Assembly: GCA_022842065.1 (NCBI GenBank)
Contig: JALHQH010000006.1
Location: 1 to 54,335, forward strand
Direction of reading: 5' to 3'
DNA length: 54,335 nt
Origin: Caldilineaceae bacterium
Lineage (GTDB): Bacteria > Chloroflexota > Anaerolineae > Caldilineales > Caldilineaceae
In this document: piece after piece, positions 47,486 to 54,335 of the stretch
How positions within the stretch are numbered: position 1 is the stretch's first letter
Layout: the number at the start of each line of letters is the position of its first letter
Program-made: the position numbers and the translations under genes
The notes under the pieces: model-generated
Database searches by the model: none
What the model was told of the DNA's origin: nothing
What the model saw: the letters and a program-made list of their open reading frames with translations, nothing else

Positions 47486-48595
47486 CTACGCCACCTGCCC
47501 AGGTTCCAGCCCAATCGGCAGCGCGGCGGGGCGGTCGCAGGTGCTGGTGAGGTCGATGTGTTTGCCGGTGGCCGAGGCTTCGTGGAAGGCTTGCATGATG
47601 TCGAGGACATGGTGGGCGAGTTGACCGTTGGCCCGGTGCTCACGGCCGCTACGGATAGCATCGGCCAGATCGGCAACGCCCAGGCCACGGCTATTTTCCG
47701 TATAAATGTGGGTCAGCGGCATTTCTTGCCAATCGCTGTCGGTGGCGGCGCGGATGCGGACGGGGCCACCAAAGGTATTGGGATCGGGCAGACTCATGGT
47801 CGCCTCGGAACCATAGATCTCCAGCCGTGGCAATTGTGACGCTTTCACATCAAAGGTCGTGATGATATTGCCGATGGCACCGCTGGCGAATTCGAGCAGA
47901 CCAACCACGTGGGTCGGCACTTCAACCTTAATGGTGGTGCCATATTTGGGCTGGCTGGTGATCAGCCGTTCGCTGAAGCTGGCGCGGGTTAAACCCGTGA
48001 CCCGGCGCACAGGGCCAAGGATCGCGACCAGCGCGGTGAGGTAGTAGGGGCCCATGTCAAACATGGGACCGCCGCCGGGCTGGTAATAAAATTCGGGGCT
48101 GGGATGCCAGTGCTCATGGCCACGCGACATCATAAACGCGGTCGCGGCCACCGGTTCGCCGATCACGCCATCGTCAACCAATTTACGACAGGTCTGTAAG
48201 CCACCACCGAGGAAAGTGTCCGGCGCGCAGCCCACGCGTTGACCATGTTGCGCGGCCAGTTGTAAAAGCGCTTCGCCATCCCTGCGGCTGAGGGCAAAGG
48301 GTTTTTCGCTGTAGGCGGCTTTACCGGCGCGGATTGCAGCGCTGCTCACTTCGGCATGGGCGGCGGGGATGGTTAGATTGACCACGATCTCGATTTCTGG
48401 ATCGGCAAGCAGTTCCGCCACACTGTAGCCTTTGATATTATATTCGGCGGCCTTGGCGTGTGCCCGTTCCAGATCCAGATCGGCACAGGCAACAATTTCG
48501 ATATTATTGAAGGTTTTGTCTGATTTTAAATAGATTGTGCTAATGTTGCCACAACCGATAATCCCCACTTTAGTTCGTGCATTCTGGGTACTCAT
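47486..48595 (-). CDS. Gfo/Idh/MocA family oxidoreductase
   Basis: 369 residues. Rossmann start [34 protein letters not shown]; active-site Lys in [17 protein letters not shown] (EKP motif). The C-terminal domain has [20 protein letters not shown] with the catalytic region Asp-x-Gly-x-Tyr, the normal D-x-G-x-H. NAD(P)-dependent sugar or inositol-type oxidation. Alone in its transcription unit; its end abuts the octamer repeats. Confidence 0.92.
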   Translation of the reverse strand: MSTQNARTKVGIIGCGNISTIYLKSDKTFNNIEIVACADLDLERAHAKAAEYNIKGYSVAELLADPEIEIVVNLTIPAAHAEVSSAAIRAGKAAYSEKPFALSRRDGEALLQLAAQHGQRVGCAPDTFLGGGLQTCRKLVDDGVIGEPVAATAFMMSRGHEHWHPSPEFYYQPGGGPMFDMGPYYLTALVAILGPVRRVTGLTRASFSERLITSQPKYGTTIKVEVPTHVVGLLEFASGAIGNIITTFDVKASQLPRLEIYGSEATMSLPDPNTFGGPVRIRAATDSDWQEMPLTHIYTENSRGLGVADLADAIRSGREHRANGQLAHHVLDIMQAFHEASATGKHIDLTSTCDRPAALPIGLEPGQVA

Positions 48596-48956
48596 AAGTC
48601 ACTTTCTGGTTAATTGATTGCCGAAAAAATTAGTTACTCTGCCAACCCAACCGCCAATTGCCTGATTTATACGTCAAATAACGTAACTTAGATAAGCAAT
48701 TCTACTGATTGCATTGGTACCAGAGTTTCCTATACTACAACTAGCTGTAAAGCAGCTGTAACTGAGAAATTTCCCAACAGTAGGCTGCCCCCAGCCACTT
48801 ACATCGCCACTTCATCGCAGCACCCTTCACCCAATTGATACGATTGACTTCTCCAGCCCACGCCACTTTGTCCATCACAAGCGGGTAGGAAGTAGCGTCG
48901 TCGTACCATAGAATCAGACAAAACGACATCGGCAACCGATCACCCAAGGAGGGACT
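48596..48956. other. 361-base intergenic interval
   Basis: Lies between divergent genes. I see no gene. A weak promoter-like pair TTGCAT and TATACT with 16-base spacer occurs at about 48710-48737 on the plus strand, well upstream of the carbohydrate-binding gene at 48957, and TAGCTGTA/AGCTGTA short direct repeats follow. A minus-strand 74-codon frame here shows no ribosome site or family signal. Confidence 0.4.
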
Positions 48957-49256
48957 ATGGTCCACAGAACACGCTCCCCGCAGCCGGGCTGTGTCCGCGT
49001 TACCTTCGAGTTACCCGATTCGCTGTGGGCGAATGAAGTTTATCTAACCGGCGATTTTGCCCAAGGGCACCGCCACAAAACCCCCATGCAGCAAGAGCGC
49101 GATGGTGCCTGGCGCGTCACCATGGATCTGCCGGCAGGGCACCGCTACCAATACCGCTACCAGATCGATGCGCGCTGGTATACCGAATGGGGCGGCAACG
49201 CCAACGGCTGTAGCCACGATCCTCACTTTAGCGTGCTTGACCTCATCAACCAGTAA
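48957..49256 (+). CDS. Stand-alone glycogen-binding (CBM48/AMPK-type) domain protein
   Basis: 99 residues holding one isoamylase N-terminal/AMPK-CBM domain: CVRVTFELPDSLWANEVYLTGDF, then GAWRVTMDLPAGHRYQYRYQID and the YTEWGGNANGCSHDPHFSVLD end. The Trp and the Tyr pairs are typical glycan-contacting residues. No catalytic domain and no signal peptide. The strong AAGGAGGG ribosome site supports expression. A role as a glycogen-binding adaptor is inferred. Confidence 0.8.
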   Translation: MVHRTRSPQPGCVRVTFELPDSLWANEVYLTGDFAQGHRHKTPMQQERDGAWRVTMDLPAGHRYQYRYQIDARWYTEWGGNANGCSHDPHFSVLDLINQ

Positions 49257-49268
49257 ACAAAGGTTCCC

Positions 49269-50468
49269 TCATGGTGGGCCCCGCAGCGGCGAAATAAGGG
49301 AGCACAAGGTTTGGTCGTCAAACAGAGACAGTTGGTGATCGAAGCCATCATCGGCAAGTGTAAACAACTGTCCCGGTTTGGCGAGAGCAGTTGCATCAAG
49401 GATTTGCATCATATTGTCACTCCATTTGGCGACCAAGCGATGCGGTCCACCCGGTGTGAGCGACAAAAGGTATGGGCTCTCACGTTGGGCAGAGCCTTGC
49501 TGAAACCAAATCTGACGCAAATCCTCTTCTTGTGTGAACTTGCGCCGTGGATAAATTGGTCCGCGTAACGTCAAGCTCATATTGTCGACAAGCCAAAATT
49601 CATAGTGGTACCGTTCCTCAATGCACAAGAGTAAGAGCTGGTCATTGAGGTAATCAATCCTAGAAAATAGCGGATAATCGTAGTCATGCGCTAAAGCTTC
49701 CTGCTCCCTCCGCTCGCCCCAGATATCCCTTTGCGCCAATAGATCAGCCAAAGCGACTTCACACACGACTCGTTTAGAACGATAATCACGGATCACAATA
49801 TGCTTTTCAACCTTGGGAATACTGAGAAACTCATGGCCATGTGGATGCACAGCATACGGTATCTCATCGCGTATACCAGTATCTTCAACAATCAGTGTGG
49901 TGCCGTCCCGCCGTACATGATAAAGTTCTGTATCAAAAAGTTGGGTATTGTGATCGATAAAAAGCCACTGCAACGCCGCCGATGTCGGTGCATGATAAAA
50001 AGCAGAACAATCGATGTGATTGGTAAACTGGTGTTGTGCAATGACTTTTCCACTCAGCGGTTCCAGCAATGCAAGTTCATGTGTGTACACAGCATTACGG
50101 AGCGTTCGCTGCCTCCATAAGTAACCATCGTCCGTAAAAGAAAAACTTGCCCGCTCACTTAATGCTTGCTCGTACAACATACGATAGCGCAAGTTACCGT
50201 CGACATCAACAATTGCATACCCTTCATTGATGGCAACTAAAATCAGTTGACCATCGTGACTTGTATGAATATCGGGAATCAGCGGGCGGCGCTGGGGAGA
50301 AAAGAAATTTCCCCAGTTGAGCCGACGCCGTTCCTGTAGTTCATTATCCAGCAGCAGAAAGTCAGGAGACTTGTCTAAAAGGATCACCCACCCCAGTTCG
50401 GCCAACCGGTCCAAACGATAAAACGGCTGATCAAAGGTGCGCGACACAATTTCGGGCAAGAAATACAT
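49269..50468 (-). CDS. Hypothetical protein, beta-propeller-like
   Basis: 399 residues with repeated strand patterns such as LILVAINEGYAIVDVDGNLRY, SFTDDGYLWRQRTL and LTPGGPHRLVAKWSDNMMQIL, which suggest WD/Kelch-like blades. No signal peptide or membrane segment. No family is recognised. It follows the enolase-superfamily gene by 20 bases on the same strand and is probably the last gene of the guaB operon-like unit. Confidence 0.65.
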   Translation of the reverse strand: MYFLPEIVSRTFDQPFYRLDRLAELGWVILLDKSPDFLLLDNELQERRRLNWGNFFSPQRRPLIPDIHTSHDGQLILVAINEGYAIVDVDGNLRYRMLYEQALSERASFSFTDDGYLWRQRTLRNAVYTHELALLEPLSGKVIAQHQFTNHIDCSAFYHAPTSAALQWLFIDHNTQLFDTELYHVRRDGTTLIVEDTGIRDEIPYAVHPHGHEFLSIPKVEKHIVIRDYRSKRVVCEVALADLLAQRDIWGERREQEALAHDYDYPLFSRIDYLNDQLLLLCIEERYHYEFWLVDNMSLTLRGPIYPRRKFTQEEDLRQIWFQQGSAQRESPYLLSLTPGGPHRLVAKWSDNMMQILDATALAKPGQLFTLADDGFDHQLSLFDDQTLCSLISPLRGPP

Positions 50469-50488
50469 GCGATTGACGTCCTTGTCCG

Positions 50489-51613
50489 TTAACCTTCCAT
50501 GATGCCACTACGAGCGCGCCACTGCTCCAGTGCCGGCCAGTCAATGGTAACCCCCAATCCCGGAGTGTCAGGCAAGGTAATGCAGCCTTGTGCGTCAGCA
50601 GTTATTGGTTGCGGCAAAATATAATCGCGGCGAGCGGGTGTCCATTCGGGTGGATCGAGCGGGAATTCGATAAATGGCGCAGTCGAAACGGCCGCTGCCA
50701 CCTGTAAATTGGCCAGCAAAACCAACCCATCACCCCAGGTGTGAGGCGAGTAGATGGCACCACTCGCCTGTACCGCCTGCGCCAATTGCCGCGCCCGCAA
50801 AATCCCCGTGCTCCAGACCACATCCGCCTGGTAAACATCCAAAGCTTCGTGGTGCAGACATTCCTGCAACTCGCTGAAGTCGCGGTTGCTTTCGCCACCG
50901 GCAATGCGGATTTTGGCGCGTTTGCGCAGGGCGGCCATACCCCGATAGTCAGTCCGCCAAAGCGGTTCTTCCAACCAATAAACATCTAATTCGGCCAAGG
51001 CATCCGCCACATAGAGCGCGGTCTTGAGATCCCAAGGGGTGCGCGTGTCCCAGGGCATGCGCCAACCTTGATTGGCATCGACGAGCAAGGTCATGGTCGG
51101 GCCGATGGCATCACGCACGGCGCGTGCGACGGCCAAATTTTCTTCGATCTGTTCGGCGTAGAAACGTATTTTGAGCGCCTTGAAGCCTTGATCGCGCAGT
51201 TGACGTGCGGCGTTGGCCCGTTCAGCAGTTGGGCGGCGTTGCCCCATCGAGGCATAGAGGGGCACGCGGTTGGTCCGGCCCCCCAGTAACTGCCACAACG
51301 GCTGCCCTGTGATCTTGCCCATGAGATCCCAGAGCGCCACTTCCAGCGGCCAGCAGCGGCCATACATAAATTGCAGATTGTCGAGGATCTGCACGTGGCG
51401 CTCGATCGCAAAGGGATCTTGCCCCAGGAAGAGCGCTTCATGGCCTTTAAAACCTAACATCGCATCACCGGAACCGACCCCTTCATCGTCACCGGCGCGC
51501 ACGCGGACGAGCGTCACCGTGTGGCTGCGCCGCGGCGTTGGGTCCCACGCCGCGTGAAAGGGCGGATCCAGGGGCAGGCGATAGTGATGGATCTGGATTT
51601 GGTCAATTTTCAT
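50489..51613 (-). CDS. Mandelate racemase/muconate lactonizing enzyme family protein
   Basis: 374 residues of the enolase superfamily. The capping domain is N-terminal (IDQIQIHHYRLPLDPPFH). Barrel motifs: KALKIRFY (KxR/K catalytic region), LLVDANQGW (metal Asp), YWLEEPLWRTDYRG (metal Glu), IAGGESNRDFSE (third metal acid), and IYSPHTWGDGL (His catalytic). This fits the dipeptide epimerase/sugar-acid dehydratase groups; substrate unknown. The start overlaps the Rpn-like gene stop by four bases (ATGA). Confidence 0.92.
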   Translation of the reverse strand: MKIDQIQIHHYRLPLDPPFHAAWDPTPRRSHTVTLVRVRAGDDEGVGSGDAMLGFKGHEALFLGQDPFAIERHVQILDNLQFMYGRCWPLEVALWDLMGKITGQPLWQLLGGRTNRVPLYASMGQRRPTAERANAARQLRDQGFKALKIRFYAEQIEENLAVARAVRDAIGPTMTLLVDANQGWRMPWDTRTPWDLKTALYVADALAELDVYWLEEPLWRTDYRGMAALRKRAKIRIAGGESNRDFSELQECLHHEALDVYQADVVWSTGILRARQLAQAVQASGAIYSPHTWGDGLVLLANLQVAAAVSTAPFIEFPLDPPEWTPARRDYILPQPITADAQGCITLPDTPGLGVTIDWPALEQWRARSGIMEG

Positions 51614-52593
51614 TTTTGCCCAAACAACCGTTCAATTTCCTCCAAGGAACCAGCAAGCGCGACTTCACGCAAGATCCCTTTTAACTGGGTCAGATCATCA
51701 ATCACCGTTATCTGTTCCACCAAATCTTGGGGAATTGCCCCAAAGCGCAGATCGATTAATGCGTAGATGTTATCACGGGTTGCGTTTAATGCACCCTGCT
51801 CGATCCCCTGCTCCTGGCCTTTTTGCATCGCTCGTCGTTCGATTGTCGTCACGTAGCGCATCTTATCTGCCTCCTCTAGCTCCTTAACGGCATTCTCAAA
51901 TCGCAACTCATAGTGATCAGGTAGGTCCAGCACCCAGTCAATAAAACGAAAGAGTTCGAGGACCTGTTTACGTGTATAACCCTTTTTATAAAGGCCACGG
52001 ATTAGCTCAATTTTCCAACGTAGACGATCTTGGACGCGGCGCCGCGTCTCTTTCGCCTTCAAGTGGGCCATGACAACGACAGCAAAAGGATTATTGCTCG
52101 CTTCCAGTGCCGTCCAGTCGTCGGCATGATCCAACAACTTGATACTGGGGAACTTGATACCAACTTCACATCCCCACAGATGATAGCCATACTGCTTTGG
52201 CCGCCAAAGTGGATCTTCATCACCGACGATCGCCAGGCTTACGACTTGCCGCGCATAGCGATCAAAGAGACGACAGTTAATGACATACATGCGGCGCTCA
52301 AAGTCCAGATCGACCTGGCTTTGCACCTCAATGTGCACAAGCACCCATGTCTCTGTGCCGTCCAAACGCCAAACTTTGACTAATTTGTCAACGGTATTGC
52401 GGCCAGTCGTTGCACGTCGGATCGTCTTCTGTAGCTCTTTGTCAAGAAATTCGTAGGGTTGTGCCCAATCGATGTCGACGTAGATCACTGGAAAGAAGAA
52501 TTCGATAAAAGCCGGGAAGAATTGTTCAATGATCTCTTTCCAAGGGCTATCATAGTCGGTGCGTTGTGGTGTCTTTTTCCACTTTTTTGCCAC
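51610..52593 (-). CDS. Rpn-family recombination-promoting nuclease / putative transposase-like protein
   Basis: 327 residues from a GTG start. PD-(D/E)XK-type core: RRATTGRNTVDKLVKVWRLDG, then WVLVHIEVQSQVDLDFERRMYVINCRLFDRY, with the E-x-Q motif of Rpn nucleases. The C-terminal part (about 230-327) has the DUF4351-like helices and a coiled RAMQKGQEQGIEQGAL segment. Members aid RecA-independent recombination or mobile-element exchange. Its location directly after guaB (12-base gap) and its overlap with the enolase-superfamily gene make it part of one transcript. Confidence 0.85.
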   Translation of the reverse strand: MAKKWKKTPQRTDYDSPWKEIIEQFFPAFIEFFFPVIYVDIDWAQPYEFLDKELQKTIRRATTGRNTVDKLVKVWRLDGTETWVLVHIEVQSQVDLDFERRMYVINCRLFDRYARQVVSLAIVGDEDPLWRPKQYGYHLWGCEVGIKFPSIKLLDHADDWTALEASNNPFAVVVMAHLKAKETRRRVQDRLRWKIELIRGLYKKGYTRKQVLELFRFIDWVLDLPDHYELRFENAVKELEEADKMRYVTTIERRAMQKGQEQGIEQGALNATRDNIYALIDLRFGAIPQDLVEQITVIDDLTQLKGILREVALAGSLEEIERLFGQK

Positions 52594-52605
52594 GTGCTGG
52601 ACTTT

Positions 52606-54099
52606 CTATATGCGCCGTACATCATGGGAATTGCTCTCGCGCACGCCGGCGGACGAAATCTCGATAAACTCGGCGTTCTCCTGCAACTGCTTGATCGTAC
52701 GCGCCCCGCCGTAGCTCAACCCGGAACGCAGCCCACCCACCAGTTGATAGACAATTTCCTTGACATTGCCGCGATAGGGCACGACCGCCTCTACCCCTTC
52801 CGGCACCACTTTGTCCCAGTCGACCTGGCTTTCGGCGCTTTCATTCTGTTCCTGCTCGGCCAGACGGCGCGCCATGGCCGCGCCTAGCGAGGCCATGCCA
52901 CGGACCACCTTGACCTTCTGCCCATCGCGAATGACCGGGGAACCGGGCGCTTCTTCGCAGCCGGCAAAGAGGCTGCCGATCATCACCGTATCTGCCCCGG
53001 CAGCCAGCGCCTTGACCAGATCGCCGGACATTTTGATGCCACCATCGGCAATCACCGGCAGATCAAAACCCCCGGCATGCAGCCCTTCCATACTGTCCAT
53101 AATCGCGGTCAATTGGGGCACGCCAAAGCCAGTGACAATCCGCGTGGTACAGATCGAGCCGGGCCCAATGCCTACTTTAATCGCGTCTGCCCCGGCTTCG
53201 GCCAGTTCACGCGCGCCATCGGCAGTGGCGACATTGCCGGCAATGATTTGGGCCTGTGGGTAGGCGCGCCGCAGCCGTTGCACCATGTCGATGCAATGAT
53301 CGGCGTGACCGTGCGCAATGTCGAGGACCAGGACATCAGCACCGGCGTCTAAGAGGGTACCGGCACGCTCGATATCCTCCGGCTTGACGCCAATCGCGGC
53401 CCCGACGCGTAAACGGCCCCGTTCATCCTTGGTTGCTTCTGGGTGTTCGCGCCGTTTGATCACATCCTGGGCGGTGATCAGGCCAACCAGATGCCCTTGC
53501 TCATCAATCAGAGGTAATTTTTCTAGCCGATGTTCATGCAAAATGCGGCGCGCTTCGTCGAGCGTGGTATCAGGCATACCAGTGACGATCCGGTCGGGCA
53601 AGGTCATGACCGTGCGCACCGAAGCCTGATCATCGGGTGCCAGCAACACATCACGCTGCGTCACCAAGCCAATCATCTTGGTGGGGCCACTGGTCGGGCT
53701 AGCACCGGCTTTACCATCGTTGCGGGTCACGACCAAGCCACCAATATCAAAACGCCGCATCACCTGGCGCGCGTCCGCAATCGAAGCCGTTTCAGCAATC
53801 GTGTAGGGCTGATCAACAATCAGCCCTTCGGCGCGTTTAACCAGCCGGACCTGGCGCGCCTGCTGCTCAACCGTCATAAAGCGGTGCAGAATGCCAATCC
53901 CCCCAATACGCGCCATGGCAATCGCCATCGTCGCTTCGGTCACGGTGTCCATATTGGCGCTGAGAATCGGCATCTGCAATGTAATCTGGGCGGTAAGCCG
54001 GGTCGCCGTGTCCACATCCTGGCGCGAGACAACCGGTGAACGACGCGGAAGGAGCAGCACATCATCGAAGGTCAACCCTTTGTGGGGACGGATTTTCAT
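52606..54099 (-). CDS. guaB: Inosine-5'-monophosphate dehydrogenase
   Basis: 497 residues from ATG 54099 with AGAGG upstream. Converts IMP to XMP with NAD, the rate-limiting step of guanine nucleotide synthesis. [13 protein letters not shown] start, two CBS domains inserted (about 95-205: [17 protein letters not shown] and [20 protein letters not shown]), then [28 protein letters not shown], the catalytic loop [18 protein letters not shown] with active-site Cys, [21 protein letters not shown] and [20 protein letters not shown]. Motifs and length match the bacterial enzyme. Confidence 0.97.
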   Translation of the reverse strand: MKIRPHKGLTFDDVLLLPRRSPVVSRQDVDTATRLTAQITLQMPILSANMDTVTEATMAIAMARIGGIGILHRFMTVEQQARQVRLVKRAEGLIVDQPYTIAETASIADARQVMRRFDIGGLVVTRNDGKAGASPTSGPTKMIGLVTQRDVLLAPDDQASVRTVMTLPDRIVTGMPDTTLDEARRILHEHRLEKLPLIDEQGHLVGLITAQDVIKRREHPEATKDERGRLRVGAAIGVKPEDIERAGTLLDAGADVLVLDIAHGHADHCIDMVQRLRRAYPQAQIIAGNVATADGARELAEAGADAIKVGIGPGSICTTRIVTGFGVPQLTAIMDSMEGLHAGGFDLPVIADGGIKMSGDLVKALAAGADTVMIGSLFAGCEEAPGSPVIRDGQKVKVVRGMASLGAAMARRLAEQEQNESAESQVDWDKVVPEGVEAVVPYRGNVKEIVYQLVGGLRSGLSYGGARTIKQLQENAEFIEISSAGVRESNSHDVRRI

Positions 54100-54335
54100 A
54101 AATAACACCTCTTTAATCTGACAGCAGATGGCAGCCGGTTAGCCTGGCAGCATGCGATAGGGTAGGCCTGGCACACAACTTATCGCCGCCCGCTTTAGGC
54201 GGTAGCGATGATGCCATTATAGCATTGAACTGCGGTTCCGACCATCTCTAAACGCGATTCGTGTGGCAATGGCAGCAAGCCGACAGTCAGGTAAATCATG
54301 TTATGCACGGGGTGGGGCGGGGCACGGCCGCGGCC
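54100..54335. other. Upstream region of guaB to the window end
   Basis: 236 bases without a supported gene. CAGCAGATGGCAGCCGGTTA and related GC-rich words occur but no convincing promoter or palindrome. A gene reaching in from the right end cannot be excluded. Confidence 0.35.

Noticed and set aside
48741..48965. 74-codon minus-strand frame in the 361-base intergenic interval
   Set aside because: No ribosome site, start overlaps the ribosome site of the divergent gene, and composition is not protein-like.
51610..52593. Insertion sequence transposase
   Set aside because: The protein is Rpn/PD-(D/E)XK-like, with no terminal inverted repeats or target duplications around it.

Overview
The window looks like a chromosomal piece of a Chloroflexota bacterium of the Anaerolineae/Caldilineae type. 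This is inferred from gene content, not from a marker gene: two very large BTAD-NB-ARC-TPR (AfsR/STAND-like) regulators, carbohydrate ABC transport with a Tat-lipoprotein binding protein, a secreted FN3/cohesin/dockerin protein, many enolase-, Gfo/Idh/MocA- and amidohydrolase-type catabolic enzymes, moderately high GC, AGGAGG-type ribosome sites beside apparently leaderless genes, and abundant self-complementary intergenic elements. There is no rRNA, CRISPR array, prophage or autonomous insertion sequence. One tRNA (CAU anticodon) is present.

Layout. 1-4.5 kb: serine hydrolase, a nuclease-like hypothetical, an M14 carboxypeptidase lipoprotein, an Asp/Glu racemase-like protein. 4.5-5.2 kb: a higBA-type toxin-antitoxin locus whose toxin carries a frameshift. 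5.3-14.7 kb: UroD-family enzyme, a Nudix remnant, an ECF sigma factor fused to a large Eis-like acetyltransferase, a degenerate amidohydrolase, an 825-residue protein made of two copies of one module, and a malate/lactate dehydrogenase. 14.8-18.6 kb: a dockerin protein split by an apparent frameshift, a structured-RNA/attenuator-like segment, and a BrnT-like toxin with its partner. 18.6-26.6 kb: GNAT, RtcB, a DIP1984-family protein, tRNA, SerB, an SnoaL-like protein with an antitoxin remnant, and a heparinase-like protein. 26.8-36.2 kb: two giant SARP-like regulators flanking a 42-codon ORF, the second regulator ending a four-gene operon with MazG-like, 2-hydroxyacid dehydrogenase and quinone oxidoreductase genes. 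36.2-42 kb: zinc-ribbon protein, cupin, and a sugar ABC operon (binding protein, permease, phytanoyl-CoA dioxygenase, permease). 42-47 kb: a two-component system, a second RtcB and an aminotransferase. 47-54 kb: a MITE-like element, Gfo/Idh/MocA oxidoreductase, a stand-alone glycogen-binding-type domain, and an operon guaB / Rpn-like nuclease / enolase-superfamily enzyme / hypothetical.

Most notable signals. (1) An 11-bp-period direct repeat array upstream of a candidate promoter and a 42-codon ORF lying between two BTAD regulators, which matches the geometry of SARP operators. (2) A set of intergenic palindromes built from short tandem words of 7, 8 or 10 bp. (3) A 303-bp element with 21-bp perfect terminal inverted repeats and a 7-bp target duplication inserted into one of those palindromes. 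(4) A mutually exclusive terminator/anti-terminator pair near 17.7 kb. (5) The sigma-factor/acetyltransferase fusion. (6) The tandemly duplicated module joined by a repeat-derived linker. (7) Several decayed small genes whose frames can be reconstructed (higB, Nudix, antitoxin).

All functional calls are from motif and family recognition by eye; no database search was run.
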